DNA of 64,000 nt, from positions 62,001 through 126,000 of the forward strand of contig NZ_CANLZV010000011.1 of the NCBI RefSeq assembly GCF_947495665.1, in the 5' to 3' direction. The stretch comes from an uncultured Sunxiuqinia sp. Lineage in GTDB: Bacteria > Bacteroidota > Bacteroidia > Bacteroidales > Prolixibacteraceae. Numbering within the stretch: position 1 is the stretch's first letter; every line of letters starts with the position of its first letter. Under the pieces are notes generated by a model, which worked only from the letters and a program-made list of their open reading frames with translations, was not told the origin of the DNA and made no database searches. The translations under genes and the position numbers were made by a program. Shown one piece after another: positions 44,409-54,253 of this stretch.

Positions 44409-45013
44409 TGCAAAAAGAAGCTTTTTATAACTACCTGAAGCACCCGGAACAACTCAACCAGGAAAGCCTGGATGAACTCATGGAAGTTGTCAGAAGCTAT
44501 CCGGCCTTTCAAACAGCCTGGATTTTACTGCTGAAAAACCTGAAATGCCTTGATCATCCTGACTTTGATCACTATTTGGAACAGGGCGCTCTTCGGATTA
44601 CCGACCGCAGCAAGCTGTACCACTTTTTGCACCAGGAGGTTGTTCAGCCAGAACCTGCCACAGCGCAGCAACTCGATGCAGAAGACCCGCTGGCCAGAGA
44701 ATACATGGCTCCCGGAGCCTACCAACTGAGTAGCCGAAAAGAGGAGCAGGAAGAGACACTGGTTGACCTGATTCGGTCGATTCGGAAGAAAGAAGTTAAA
44801 AAAGCCCTGGATGAGGTGGATCTTCCACAGGAGGCACCCGCCGCTGAACCGGCCGATAACTCGCTTGTGACAGAAACGCTTGCCAAAATATATGCCCAGC
44901 AAAAGCATTACAAAAAAGCGATTGAAGTCTATGAAAATTTAAGTTTGAAATTTCCGGAAAAAAATACTTACTTTGCCGGGCAGATTGAGATTTTAAAAAA
45001 ATTAACGAATTAA
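44408..45013 (+). CDS. TPR-like conserved protein between lptE and secG
   Basis: A 201-residue cytoplasmic protein without signal peptide. The C-terminus SLVTETLAKIYAQQKHYKKAIEVYENLSLKFPEK is a tetratricopeptide-type helix pair, and the N-terminal part has a second helical region ESLDELMEVVRSYPAFQTAWILLL. The middle is charged and low in complexity. It overlaps the lptE stop by one base and precedes secG by 13 bp. A scaffold role in envelope assembly fits the neighbours, but is inference. Confidence 0.65.
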   Translation: MQKEAFYNYLKHPEQLNQESLDELMEVVRSYPAFQTAWILLLKNLKCLDHPDFDHYLEQGALRITDRSKLYHFLHQEVVQPEPATAQQLDAEDPLAREYMAPGAYQLSSRKEEQEETLVDLIRSIRKKEVKKALDEVDLPQEAPAAEPADNSLVTETLAKIYAQQKHYKKAIEVYENLSLKFPEKNTYFAGQIEILKKLTN

Positions 45014-45026
45014 ATAAAAGCTAACC

Positions 45027-45380
45027 ATGTATACGCTAATTACTGTTTTAATTTTCATCACTTGTGCACTTTTGATTCTAATTGTATTGGTTCAAAACTC
45101 AAAAGGTGGTGGCTTAGCAAGCAACTTCCAGTCTTCCAATCAGATTATGGGCGTTCGCAAAACAACTGATTTTCTGGAAAAAGCAACTTGGTATTTAGCC
45201 GGAGCTTTACTCGTTTTGTCTATTATGGGCAGCGCATTCATTCCAAGAGGGACTGTAGAAGCTAATCAATCAGCGATTCAGGAGCAAATTGAAAATGCGG
45301 TTGATCCCAATGCCATTCCTGACTTCCCAACAACAGTACCGGCAGAAGAAGGCAACACGGATGAAACACCAGCAGAATAA
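45027..45380 (+). CDS. secG: Preprotein translocase subunit SecG
   Basis: A 117-residue SecG with two membrane helices (about 3-22 and 55-73) around the conserved loop NSKGGGLASNFQSSNQIMGVRKTTDFLEKATW. SecG assists SecYE in protein export through the inner membrane. The acidic C-terminal tail beyond residue 85 is a usual Bacteroidota extension. It closes the sigma-54 activator-lptE-TPR-secG run and is followed by a terminator. Confidence 0.92.
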   Translation: MYTLITVLIFITCALLILIVLVQNSKGGGLASNFQSSNQIMGVRKTTDFLEKATWYLAGALLVLSIMGSAFIPRGTVEANQSAIQEQIENAVDPNAIPDFPTTVPAEEGNTDETPAE

Positions 45381-45403
45381 ATTATTCCAACCTTATAATT
45401 TCG

Positions 45404-45432
45404 AAACCACTCCTTACCGGGGTGGTTTTTTT
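45404..45432 (+). terminator. Terminator after secG
   Basis: A 10-bp stem with one G-T pair (AAACCACTCC with GGGGTGGTTT), a 5-nt loop and a run of seven T residues. Confidence 0.8.
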
Positions 45433-45643
45433 ATGTCCATATGTCAGGTCGGCAATCATTCTGCCAAAACAGATAAAAACCTAAAAAACAACACCATAAG
45501 GCAATGAATAGAAAATCACACAATCGTATACGTGAAAAAATGTCTCAAAACAGACTGCCATAATCCATCTACAGCCTTTGGCATAAAATTCGATAGATAA
45601 GGGTGTCAATTTAAAAATATGTCTAACTAAAATAATTTGAAAG

Positions 45644-45922
45644 ATGGCAGAGTTAAAAGGTAAAATCCTTGCAGGTAAAATCCTGGTTCAACCACAGGAA
45701 GCAGAAACAAAAACAGCAAGTGGAATTATTATTCCTGATTCCGCAAAAGAAAAGCCACAAGTTGGCCAGGTTGTATTGGTTGGCGCCGCTAAAAAAGACG
45801 AGCCAATGGAACTAAAAGCTGGTGACACTGTATTCTACGGAAAGTATTCTGGTACTGAGTTGAACATCGACGGGACTGATTACTTGTTGATGTCACAAAC
45901 AGATGTTTTATACATTGTTTAA
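45644..45922 (+). CDS. groES: Co-chaperonin GroES
   Basis: A 92-residue GroES with KILVQPQEAETKTASGIIIPDSAKEKPQ, the mobile loop, and the TDYLLMSQTDVLYIV end. It caps the GroEL ring. It leads the groESL operon with a 33-bp gap to groEL. The 263 bp upstream show the secG terminator and no HrcA-type CIRCE repeat, and I cannot identify its promoter with confidence. Confidence 0.96.
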   Translation: MAELKGKILAGKILVQPQEAETKTASGIIIPDSAKEKPQVGQVVLVGAAKKDEPMELKAGDTVFYGKYSGTELNIDGTDYLLMSQTDVLYIV

Positions 45923-45943
45923 TCAAAATTCAAAACTTCTTAA

Positions 45944-47593
<1,650 letters not shown>

Positions 47594-47624
47594 TCAGTCC
47601 ATTCGACATTAGTAAATCTGAAAT

Positions 47625-47665
47625 AAAAAAAACAGCGTATCATTCAATTGATGCGCTGTTTTTTT
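47625..47665 (+). terminator. Terminator of groESL
   Basis: About 16 bp of stem with one wobble pair (core ACAGCG with CGCTGT), flanked by A and T runs, ending in nine T residues. Confidence 0.85.
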
Positions 47666-47755
47666 ATTCCCTGATTTCGGATAAATTCTTTAGAATGCGA
47701 TGCATTAAGAGCCAAAGAGCCAGGAATTCAGAATCAAGCATCCGGAACCCCGGAT

Positions 47756-48445
47756 TTATTTGCGAAAATTGAAAGGCAGATTGTAAAAGACAGAATAGGA
47801 AAAGTCGAAGTTGAATTTCTTTTCAGCCGGGCCATAGCCAGGATTAAAATACACATGAGGCATCTCAAAGTCCTTCTGGCTCATTTTCAATTTACCACGA
47901 ATACTCCAGCCCATAAACAGGTTTTTGAAAACCTCTCCTTTGATACCCAATACAAATTCAGCCCACTGGGCAGTGTAGTTTTGTTTCCCCATCCGACCGG
48001 TCAAATCGCCCCAGTAGTTGGTTATCCGGTATTCTTTGACTTGCTGATTGGCAAAGCTGAACCCATAGCGCAAACCGACATAAACAATGTCCATGTCTTT
48101 GGCGTGTTCGGCAACCAGTAAGTTGTAATCAAATCCGAAGCGGGTGTACGAACCGGCCGAGCTGTAGTCCAGGTAATCGTGATCAATTTTCAGTTTCTCC
48201 CAACCGGTTTCAATCACCGGATACAAATTCGGAATCAACTCCATATCGAAACTCAACTCCGTTCCATACCGATCGCCCTTGTTCCACAAATGCTGCATCG
48301 GTCGTGAAATATCAAGTCCCACACGCAATCCATCCATGTGGATAAAATTATCTGTCCGTTTGGGTTTTAGTTTGAGCTCGCGCTCCTGCCCCTGACTAAT
48401 TAGCGTCAGCAGGCAAAGAATGAATGTAAAGCTGAATATTTTCAT
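47756..48445 (-). CDS. DUF6048-type outer-membrane beta-barrel protein
   Basis: A 229-residue exported protein with signal peptide MKIFSFTFILCLLTLISQGQ and a mature part of alternating aromatic strands (VYVGLRYGFSFANQQVKEYR, WAEFVLGIKGEVF) ending in NLPFNFRK. These features and the partner gene fit the DUF6048 family, small predicted outer-membrane barrels found in Bacteroidota. Function unknown. The chosen ATG at 48445 lies inside the upstream gene, so the two overlap by 50 bp, an unusually long overlap. Confidence 0.65.
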   Translation of the reverse strand: MKIFSFTFILCLLTLISQGQERELKLKPKRTDNFIHMDGLRVGLDISRPMQHLWNKGDRYGTELSFDMELIPNLYPVIETGWEKLKIDHDYLDYSSAGSYTRFGFDYNLLVAEHAKDMDIVYVGLRYGFSFANQQVKEYRITNYWGDLTGRMGKQNYTAQWAEFVLGIKGEVFKNLFMGWSIRGKLKMSQKDFEMPHVYFNPGYGPAEKKFNFDFSYSVFYNLPFNFRK

Positions 48446-48854
48446 GCCAGTTTTTTGTGACCGCGCTGTCCGTAACTTCATAATCGTCAATCCGATTAAA
48501 ACTGTGTTCGATGTCTAGTATTTTTGATTCCTGATAAAAGCCCGTCTCTGCTGATTCAAAAATCAGTTCATTGGAATGAATGATGCTTAGCGTATCTGCA
48601 ATGGAGTCGAGCAGCACCACATAGCTGGTGGTATCGCCGCTGCTCAAAGGCAAGCGGAACACATCGGTTTCTACCTGGTAAATCCAGATACTGTCCCTCC
48701 CCACACCATACACCGAAACTTTAGGTTTACGGGTATTCAAGGTGTCTACATTTTTAACCTTCACTTCAAGCAAAGCCTGAGGCGGTGATTCAAAAACATC
48801 CTGGCAGGCCACCAACAAGGCAAGCGAAATCAAGCTGTATAGAATTTTTCTCAT
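48396..48854 (-). CDS. DUF6452-type lipoprotein
   Basis: A 152-residue lipoprotein with lipobox LLVACQ (Cys17) after the signal MRKILYSLISLALLVAC. The mature part has beta-strand character (VSVYGVGRDSIWIYQ, SSGDTTSYVVLLD). It matches the DUF6452 family that is regularly paired with DUF6048. Its 3' end overlaps the partner by 50 bp, so expression is tightly coupled, and a two-protein envelope unit is the likely product. The longer frame upstream starts with GTG-type codons and lacks a signal peptide. Confidence 0.65.
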   Translation of the reverse strand: MRKILYSLISLALLVACQDVFESPPQALLEVKVKNVDTLNTRKPKVSVYGVGRDSIWIYQVETDVFRLPLSSGDTTSYVVLLDSIADTLSIIHSNELIFESAETGFYQESKILDIEHSFNRIDDYEVTDSAVTKNWHENIQLYIHSLPADAN

Positions 48855-48960
48855 CGTTTGGAAAATCAAAAACGCTAATTTAAGGATATTACGCTTGAAT
48901 GGAAGTGAAACCAAAAGAACTTTTTAAAAATTAAACGCAGGTAGTGTGGCCTGGCTCTGC

Positions 48961-49827
48961 CTAGCCTTCCAAGGGCTCCGGGTGAATGGTCGTTACCAGC
49001 CCAAATTTTTCCAGAATCCGGGTTTCAATCCGGGTGCAAATTGCGTGCGCTTCATTCAGGGGCATGTTCGCCGGAAGCTTAATGTGGCAGCTCAATTCAT
49101 TGTGGTTGCCATACTGGTGTAAATGAAAATGATGAATAAACACTTCCCGTTCCAAAAGCCCGTCAACTTCAATCTTAATCGATCGAATCAACTCCGGATC
49201 AATTCGTTCACCCAATAAGCTTTTGATTTCGCGCGACAGAATTTCATAGCTGGCATAGCCAATCATTACAGCCACAATCAGCGCCAACACCGAGTCAATC
49301 CACCAATAATACTTTCCAATTAAAATCCCCACCAGGATAATAATCGACGACAACGAGTCGGTCCGGTGGTGCCAGGCATCGGCTTTTAAAATGGACGAAC
49401 CGGTTTTGCGATAGCCCCAAAAGGCATACTGGGCCAGCGCCTCCTTGCCTAAAATTGACAGGATGGTCACCACGATGGCAATGGTTCCAAAATGGCCTCC
49501 TTCGCCACTGTTAAACTTTTCCACAGCACTCAGTACAAAGTCAAAAGCCACCAGCGCCAGAAGCACGCCAATAATAATAGCTGCAATGTGTTCGGCCCGC
49601 CCGTGTCCAAACGGATGTTCTTCATCGGCCGGTTTGTTGGACAGCTTTCCGCCAATCAATACAATTACCGACGACACCGAGTCGGTCAAGGTGTGCCAGG
49701 CATCGGCAATTAAGGCAATGGAGCCGGAAACAACCCCTGCCCAATACTTAACACCAAACAAAAGAAGGTTGGTCCCAATGGAAACCCACCCTTCACGAAC
49801 AATGTATTTATGCTTATCTTCTTTCAT
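48961..49827 (-). CDS. Cation diffusion facilitator (CDF) transporter
   Basis: A 288-residue CDF-family metal/proton antiporter with six membrane segments and a cytoplasmic C-terminal domain (about 205-288). The two zinc-binding blocks are DAWHTLTDSVSS in helix 2 and DAWHHRTDSLSS in helix 5, both HxxxD-type. Such transporters export zinc, cobalt, iron or manganese. The substrate is not fixed by these motifs. Monocistronic, with no visible metal-responsive operator. Confidence 0.9.
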   Translation of the reverse strand: MKEDKHKYIVREGWVSIGTNLLLFGVKYWAGVVSGSIALIADAWHTLTDSVSSVIVLIGGKLSNKPADEEHPFGHGRAEHIAAIIIGVLLALVAFDFVLSAVEKFNSGEGGHFGTIAIVVTILSILGKEALAQYAFWGYRKTGSSILKADAWHHRTDSLSSIIILVGILIGKYYWWIDSVLALIVAVMIGYASYEILSREIKSLLGERIDPELIRSIKIEVDGLLEREVFIHHFHLHQYGNHNELSCHIKLPANMPLNEAHAICTRIETRILEKFGLVTTIHPEPLEG

Positions 49828-50292
49828 GATGCGATGCCAACAAAACTAGCCAATTATGCTTGAAAAGCCCGAATAAAATCCTTGATTTTAATCGTTCTAA
49901 ACAGACAAGACGCTGACCGAACCGTCTGCCAACGAATTTTCCGGGGCAAACACACCAGCAATTTTCAGCTCCCCTGGCTAAAAAGAACCAGCCGAAAACA
50001 AACACTTCATTAAACAATAATCTAGTCATTCTTGTTGCTCATTGGGAACAAAACAGACAGGAAAGTAAATGCGGAACTTTCACAATTACACCGATTGTTG
50101 TAACTTTTTAGCACGGTTTCTCCAAGCGTTCCTGATTTCCTGTTCACGATAAAACAGATCAACTAAAATAAAAACAGACGATGATCCAAACGCCATTAAC
50201 AAGCCTGGCAGGCTACCAGCAATGAAACAGCACTGCTTCAACAGCCGGGTACAACCAATAAGAAATTCTTAAAATACATAAACCATCACCAT
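49828..50292. other. 465-bp intergenic region upstream of the rmlC-like gene
   Basis: No gene recognised. It contains a TAACTTTT promoter-like stretch at 50101-50108 and a small palindrome AGCCTG-G-CAGGCT at 50202-50214, but nothing firm. Confidence 0.3.
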
Positions 50293-50856
50293 ATGAAAAT
50301 AACAGAACGAAAACTCAAAGGAGTTTATGAAATTCAGTTGCAACCCCACCTCGACCCGCGCGGCTTTTTTATGCGCATCTTCGATGAGAAGATTTTGGAA
50401 GAAGCCGGTCTTGGGCGCCACTGGGTGCAGGAAAACCACTCGCGATCGGAAAGAGCCGGCATCATCCGCGGACTGCACATCCAGATGCCCCCCTACTCCG
50501 AAACCAAAATGTTGCGCTGTATCCAGGGCTCCATTATCGACTATTTTGTCGACCTGCGCAAAGGATCGCCCACGTATGGGCAGTGGGATTCGATTGAGCT
50601 CAGCGCCGAAAATAAAAAGATGATCTTTATCCCACGCGGCTTTGCACACGCCTTTTGCACCCTCTCCGAAATCAGCGAGGTAACTTACAAGGTAGACAAT
50701 CCTTATGTGCCTGAGTCGGAGCGCGCCATCATCTGGAACGACCCCACACTCAACATCGAGTGGCCAACTGACAATCCGCAACTGTCGGACAAAGATCTGC
50801 GCAACATGACCTTTAAAGAGTTTGATGAACTAACCGGCGGTGGCGTTGTGCTCTAA
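50293..50856 (+). CDS. dTDP-4-dehydrorhamnose 3,5-epimerase family protein
   Basis: A 187-residue RmlC-type cupin. Active-site blocks are visible: DPRGFFMRIFDEK near residue 21, GIIRGLHIQMPPYSETKMLRC with the catalytic histidine near residue 62, and IPRGFAHAFCTLSE near residue 112. The family epimerises nucleotide-4-keto sugars for rhamnose and other deoxy sugars; the other rml genes are absent here, and the substrate may differ (IQMPPYSE replaces the usual HFQxxP form). A very long perfect hairpin terminates it. Confidence 0.78.
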   Translation: MKITERKLKGVYEIQLQPHLDPRGFFMRIFDEKILEEAGLGRHWVQENHSRSERAGIIRGLHIQMPPYSETKMLRCIQGSIIDYFVDLRKGSPTYGQWDSIELSAENKKMIFIPRGFAHAFCTLSEISEVTYKVDNPYVPESERAIIWNDPTLNIEWPTDNPQLSDKDLRNMTFKEFDELTGGGVVL

Positions 50857-50874
50857 GGAAATTCGCCACCAACC

Positions 50875-50921
50875 GCCGTAAAAAAGGGATGAATCGATGC
50901 GATTCATCCCTTTTTTACGGC
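50875..50921. terminator. Perfect 22-bp hairpin, bidirectional terminator
   Basis: Arms 50875-50896 and 50900-50921 are exact complements with a 3-nt ATG loop; the arms contain GGGATGAATCG and six A/T pairs. It lies between the convergent rmlC-like and MarC genes. Confidence 0.88.
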
Positions 50922-50938
50922 ATCAGTTCCTGTCCGCA

Positions 50939-51544
50939 CTACCCAATGCCAAACAGGTTTTTAATGCCTACCAGCACCATGTTGATGCCAATGGCACCAA
51001 TAAAGAAACCATTCAGACGGAGCAGCACCTCCATGTTTTTATCAAAGGCTTTCTTGAACTTTTTCTTCTCAATGGAATCCCGCAAGGTCTTCAGTAAAAA
51101 AATGGCCAAAAAGTTAACCAGAAAAATACCGGCCAGCGACACGCCCCCAATCAGGTACGAATGGTCATGCCCCAATAAAATACTCAGCGAGATGGATCCG
51201 GCCCCCACCATAAAAGGCAAGGCAATTTCCGAAGCCAGATCATCCAGGTTTTCCTTAATAATAATCAGGGCCCTTTGTCCTTTTACGATGTAGAAATAGG
51301 CGTAGGAGAAAATGATGATTCCACCAAAAATCCGGAACGACTCAAAGTCAATCTGGAAAATTTTGCGGAAGAACAGATCGCCCGACAAAAAGAAAATAAG
51401 ACAGACTGAAAATGAAATGAGGGTGGCCTTAAAAATGACCATCATAAAATCGCGATGCGACAAGTCCTTCCGAATCGGTTCGAGGTAAAGGAACAAGGCG
51501 AACGGATTTAACATGACCAGGAATTCGACAATGGATGACAACAT
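50939..51544 (-). CDS. MarC-family (UPF0056) integral membrane protein
   Basis: A 201-residue protein with six hydrophobic segments and the opening MLSSIVEFLVMLNPFALFLYLEP, where the NPFA block near residue 13 is the family signature. MarC/NAAT proteins are multispanning; the function is unsettled, with neutral amino-acid transport shown for one archaeal member. SISLSILLGHDHS in the centre is a second conserved block. It ends at the bidirectional hairpin shared with the rmlC-like gene. Confidence 0.8.
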   Translation of the reverse strand: MLSSIVEFLVMLNPFALFLYLEPIRKDLSHRDFMMVIFKATLISFSVCLIFFLSGDLFFRKIFQIDFESFRIFGGIIIFSYAYFYIVKGQRALIIIKENLDDLASEIALPFMVGAGSISLSILLGHDHSYLIGGVSLAGIFLVNFLAIFLLKTLRDSIEKKKFKKAFDKNMEVLLRLNGFFIGAIGINMVLVGIKNLFGIG

Positions 51545-51746
51545 GACTTCGTGTTACTTTTTGGGGTTTTAAACTTAAAGCCGATCAATCAACCGGCAAG
51601 ATTTTCTGCTACGAATAACTGAACAATTTTTCAAACGATCAAATAAAATGAGGCCTTGTTGAGCAAGTCAAAAACTCCGGGGCACAACCACTAACCCACG
51701 AGGATGAAGCAAACAATCTGCCACCGCCAACCGTTTTACTCTCAGC

Positions 51747-52007
51747 ATGAAAAAGAAAAACAAGGCCATACGGTGGGGCATCTTTCTGATGATTTTTAGT
51801 GGGGTGTTTTTTGCCCTCACCCTACTCATTCCCTTTCTGGAGCTCGAAACCAGGCAGAAAGTGGCGTGGTCGTCGGCCAGTTTTATTGCCATGGAGGTGG
51901 TGTTTTGGCTGGGCGGCCTGCTGGTGGGCAAAGAGCTTTTTACCAAATACAAAGCCCGGCTCAATCCGGGCAACTGGTTTCGCAAAAAAGGCTCCGAAGA
52001 AGAGTAA
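51747..52007 (+). CDS. Small two-helix membrane protein
   Basis: An 86-residue protein: charged start MKKKNKAIRW, two membrane helices (about 10-29 and 41-60) and a basic tail KYKARLNPGNWFRKKGSEEE. It resembles the short 'transporter suffix' proteins that accompany or follow transport genes, but I hold that loosely. No transporter is adjacent. Its stop codon lies within an inverted repeat (51993-52024) shared with the convergent gene. Confidence 0.55.
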   Translation: MKKKNKAIRWGIFLMIFSGVFFALTLLIPFLELETRQKVAWSSASFIAMEVVFWLGGLLVGKELFTKYKARLNPGNWFRKKGSEEE

Positions 52008-52024
52008 ACCACCTCTTCTTCGGA
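51993..52024. repeat. 12-bp inverted repeat spanning the stop codon of the small membrane protein gene
   Basis: TCCGAAGAAGAG and CTCTTCTTCGGA pair exactly around an 8-nt loop that contains the TAA stop; outer GGC/GCC can add pairs after a bulge. It may end transcription or protect the 3' end of the converging transcripts. No T-tract follows. Confidence 0.5.
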
Positions 52025-52035
52025 AAAGCCGGAGC

Positions 52036-52323
52036 CTATTCTTCCACCACTTCAACTTCCACTTCAATGCCGCCTACCCAGCCCGAAATGAGGTTGTACA
52101 GGGCACAGCCCAGCGCAGTCATCAAAAAAATGATTACGCCATACACAAAGGGCAGGAAAATAAGCATAATACCACCAAACGGAAAAGCACTGTCAAACAG
52201 GCCGCCGGCAATACTGCCAATCAGGCCCAGTGGAATCATAAAAATGGCAATAATCAGGAAATACATCAAGGCAACCACTTTCGCAGTTTGCCATACATTA
52301 AATCGTTTAATCCGTTTCATCAT
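52036..52323 (-). CDS. Small membrane protein with VGGIEVEVE C-terminus
   Basis: A 95-residue protein with two long hydrophobic regions (about 16-45 and 48-78) and an ending ALYNLISGWVGGIEVEVEVVEE. Small proteins with this LYNxxxxWxGGIExExE ending occur in Bacteroidota and archaea, without known function. Two ATG codons in tandem make the exact start ambiguous by one residue. It converges on the previous gene with a 28-bp gap. Confidence 0.6.
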   Translation of the reverse strand: MMKRIKRFNVWQTAKVVALMYFLIIAIFMIPLGLIGSIAGGLFDSAFPFGGIMLIFLPFVYGVIIFLMTALGCALYNLISGWVGGIEVEVEVVEE

Positions 52324-52377
52324 TGAGTTTAAAATTTAGTTAGACAATTGGTTTATGTATTATAATCTTTGGCTTTC

Positions 52378-52477
52378 TTCCGCTGGCGCAAACTGGCAAT
52401 TTGTGCCTTGCCCCTCAGGGCAAATAACTTCTTGCTTCTACCAGTAAGGCACGGGTTACAAAACCGCGCCAGCGGAG
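52378..52477. repeat. Nested palindromic element of about 100 bp
   Basis: Outer arms CCGCTGGCGC (52380-52389) and GCGCCAGCGG (52466-52475) enclose GTGCCTT (52403-52409)/AAGGCAC (52446-52452) and TTGCCC (52408-52413)/GGGCAA (52418-52423). It is GC-rich within AT-rich surroundings and lies in the 198-bp gap between the small membrane protein and the first TlpA gene. It looks like a REP/MITE-type non-coding element. Confidence 0.6.
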
Positions 52478-52521
52478 ATTACACCAGATGATGCAAGCGT
52501 GCGGTAACGAGTTTCTTCAAT

Positions 52522-54033
52522 TTAGTTTTTTAATAATACTTTTAAGTCGTCTTCTATATTCTCCGGTGAATCACAATAGGGCTTTATTACTTTTCCATCC
52601 TGTACCAGAAAATAAGTTGGCACACCACTAACTCCGAATTTGTTTATGAGAATATTACTCCAGTTTTCATTGGCAAAAAGATTAATTCCACCTATTTTCT
52701 TCTCGTCAATCATTTTCTTCCAATCCTCTTTACTGCTAGATGTACAAATGTTTAGAAATACTACTTTCGGACTATTAGCATACGCCATTATTAAGTCATT
52801 TTTTTGTGGAATTGAAGCAATGCATGGTTTACACCATGTTGCCCAAAAATTTACATAGACTATTTTCTCCTTGAAATATTTAGGAGAAAAGAATTGTCCA
52901 CTGCTATTGGGCAAATAGAAATATGGTATAGAGTCATTTTTTTCTAAACGATTCTTTGCGGATTGCTGGTAAGCATCATTCCTGTTTTTTACAATTGAGT
53001 CATTCAGTAAACTTCTTTTTGCAATTAAATCATTCAGATAGTTCGTACTTGAGAAATCATTTTTGTTTTCTTGAAAGAGTTCGTCATAACTTTCGAGATC
53101 TTTAGTTTGGGTTAAATACGAATTTAGATAATTGTACTTAAATACGTCTCGAATCTCTCCAGTCAAGTTTTCATTGGCTTTTGAAAGTGCTAATGCTGTT
53201 GTTAAATCCCTCCATTCAGCTACAGATTGTTTTTGATAAGTAACATTGTCATATACCAAACAGCTGTTTAAAAAATCGAAGTACCAATATGAAAAAATTG
53301 CACTTGGGTTATTTATGTCTAAGGTGTCAATTGATTTATAATAATCTTTAGGAGGGCTATAAGTTATATTCAGATGCTTTTCGAATAATGCTTTTTGTGA
53401 TTTTTTATAATTACTACATAAATATATAATCTGGCTTTTTTCTGTTTGAATAAACCATTCAGGCAGATGCGTATGCAGTGTATACTGTTTCAAAAAATTC
53501 AACTCATTCCTCATCAAAGTATCCGTGTTTATTGAGATTTGATCAAGAACTGCAGGGGCTTTATTTAATGGTATTCTTAAATCCTGATATCCTAGATGTT
53601 GCTTTTTTTGAAGATAATAATTACAAATTGACTGTGTCCTCCCACTATATTCTATCTTTTCAACACTACCATTATCCAATAATTGCACGTTTACTCTCAA
53701 AGTGTCTTTAGGCAATAAGAAGCCTGTAAACGAAGAATTATTTACTGTAAAATAAATACCTGAGGGGTATTCACAAGGAATAACAAACTCGATATTATTC
53801 TCCTCCTCCAAAACAAACGAGTTATCATAGAATTTTGATGATTTGAAAATAGACAGATTATACAAACTAATTGCAGTACTATCTTTAAGGTTTTCAAATG
53901 AGAATTTTACAACCGCGTTTTCACCAAGTTGGACTTTATGCTTTTCTTCCTTTTTACAAGAAATAGCACTCCAGAAGATTAATGAGATGACCGGGATAAA
54001 ATGAATCCAAGTCATTTTTAATTTATGAATCAT
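52522..54033 (-). CDS. TlpA-family thiol-disulfide lipoprotein with a long N-terminal domain
   Basis: A 503-residue lipoprotein; the ATG at 54033 gives a signal segment ending in the lipobox SAISC, while the longer upstream frame begins in an apparent non-coding palindrome. About 360 residues of beta-rich and helical sequence precede a C-terminal thioredoxin domain with WATWCKPCIAS, so it should act as a periplasmic thiol-disulfide reductase. The cis-proline region GVSGVPTYFLV is present. The gene is clearly AT-rich compared with the chromosomal genes on either side, which suggests acquisition. It lies in a run of minus-strand exported proteins. Confidence 0.75.
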   Translation of the reverse strand: MIHKLKMTWIHFIPVISLIFWSAISCKKEEKHKVQLGENAVVKFSFENLKDSTAISLYNLSIFKSSKFYDNSFVLEEENNIEFVIPCEYPSGIYFTVNNSSFTGFLLPKDTLRVNVQLLDNGSVEKIEYSGRTQSICNYYLQKKQHLGYQDLRIPLNKAPAVLDQISINTDTLMRNELNFLKQYTLHTHLPEWFIQTEKSQIIYLCSNYKKSQKALFEKHLNITYSPPKDYYKSIDTLDINNPSAIFSYWYFDFLNSCLVYDNVTYQKQSVAEWRDLTTALALSKANENLTGEIRDVFKYNYLNSYLTQTKDLESYDELFQENKNDFSSTNYLNDLIAKRSLLNDSIVKNRNDAYQQSAKNRLEKNDSIPYFYLPNSSGQFFSPKYFKEKIVYVNFWATWCKPCIASIPQKNDLIMAYANSPKVVFLNICTSSSKEDWKKMIDEKKIGGINLFANENWSNILINKFGVSGVPTYFLVQDGKVIKPYCDSPENIEDDLKVLLKN

Positions 54034-54092
54034 TTGTACTTTTTTTAACCTTATTGCTAGTGGCAATCTATCTAAAAAGTAAAATAAAGCCG

Positions 54093-54143
54093 ATGAGATT
54101 TCATTATTCTGCAGTCGAGCGATTCCATCGCGTGACATCTCAT
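54093..54143. repeat. Inverted-repeat element between the two TlpA genes
   Basis: ATGAGAT (54093-54099) and ATCTCAT (54137-54143) enclose a small hairpin GCGAT-TCC-ATCGC (54119-54131). It resembles degenerate REP-like palindromes. Confidence 0.4.
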
Positions 54144-54253
54144 TAAAACATTTGTCTTATCCCCTTTTTCGGTTGCTTACCAACAGCTAACTACAATCTA
54201 ATAACAAAACAGATGATACAGTCATACAATAGCAGAGATTACTGCTCGAACTC

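Noticed and set aside
45433-45643. CIRCE-type HrcA operator upstream of groES
   Set aside because: No 9-bp inverted repeat of the TTAGCACTC/GAGTGCTAA kind is present; only a short GTCT/AGAC pair was seen.
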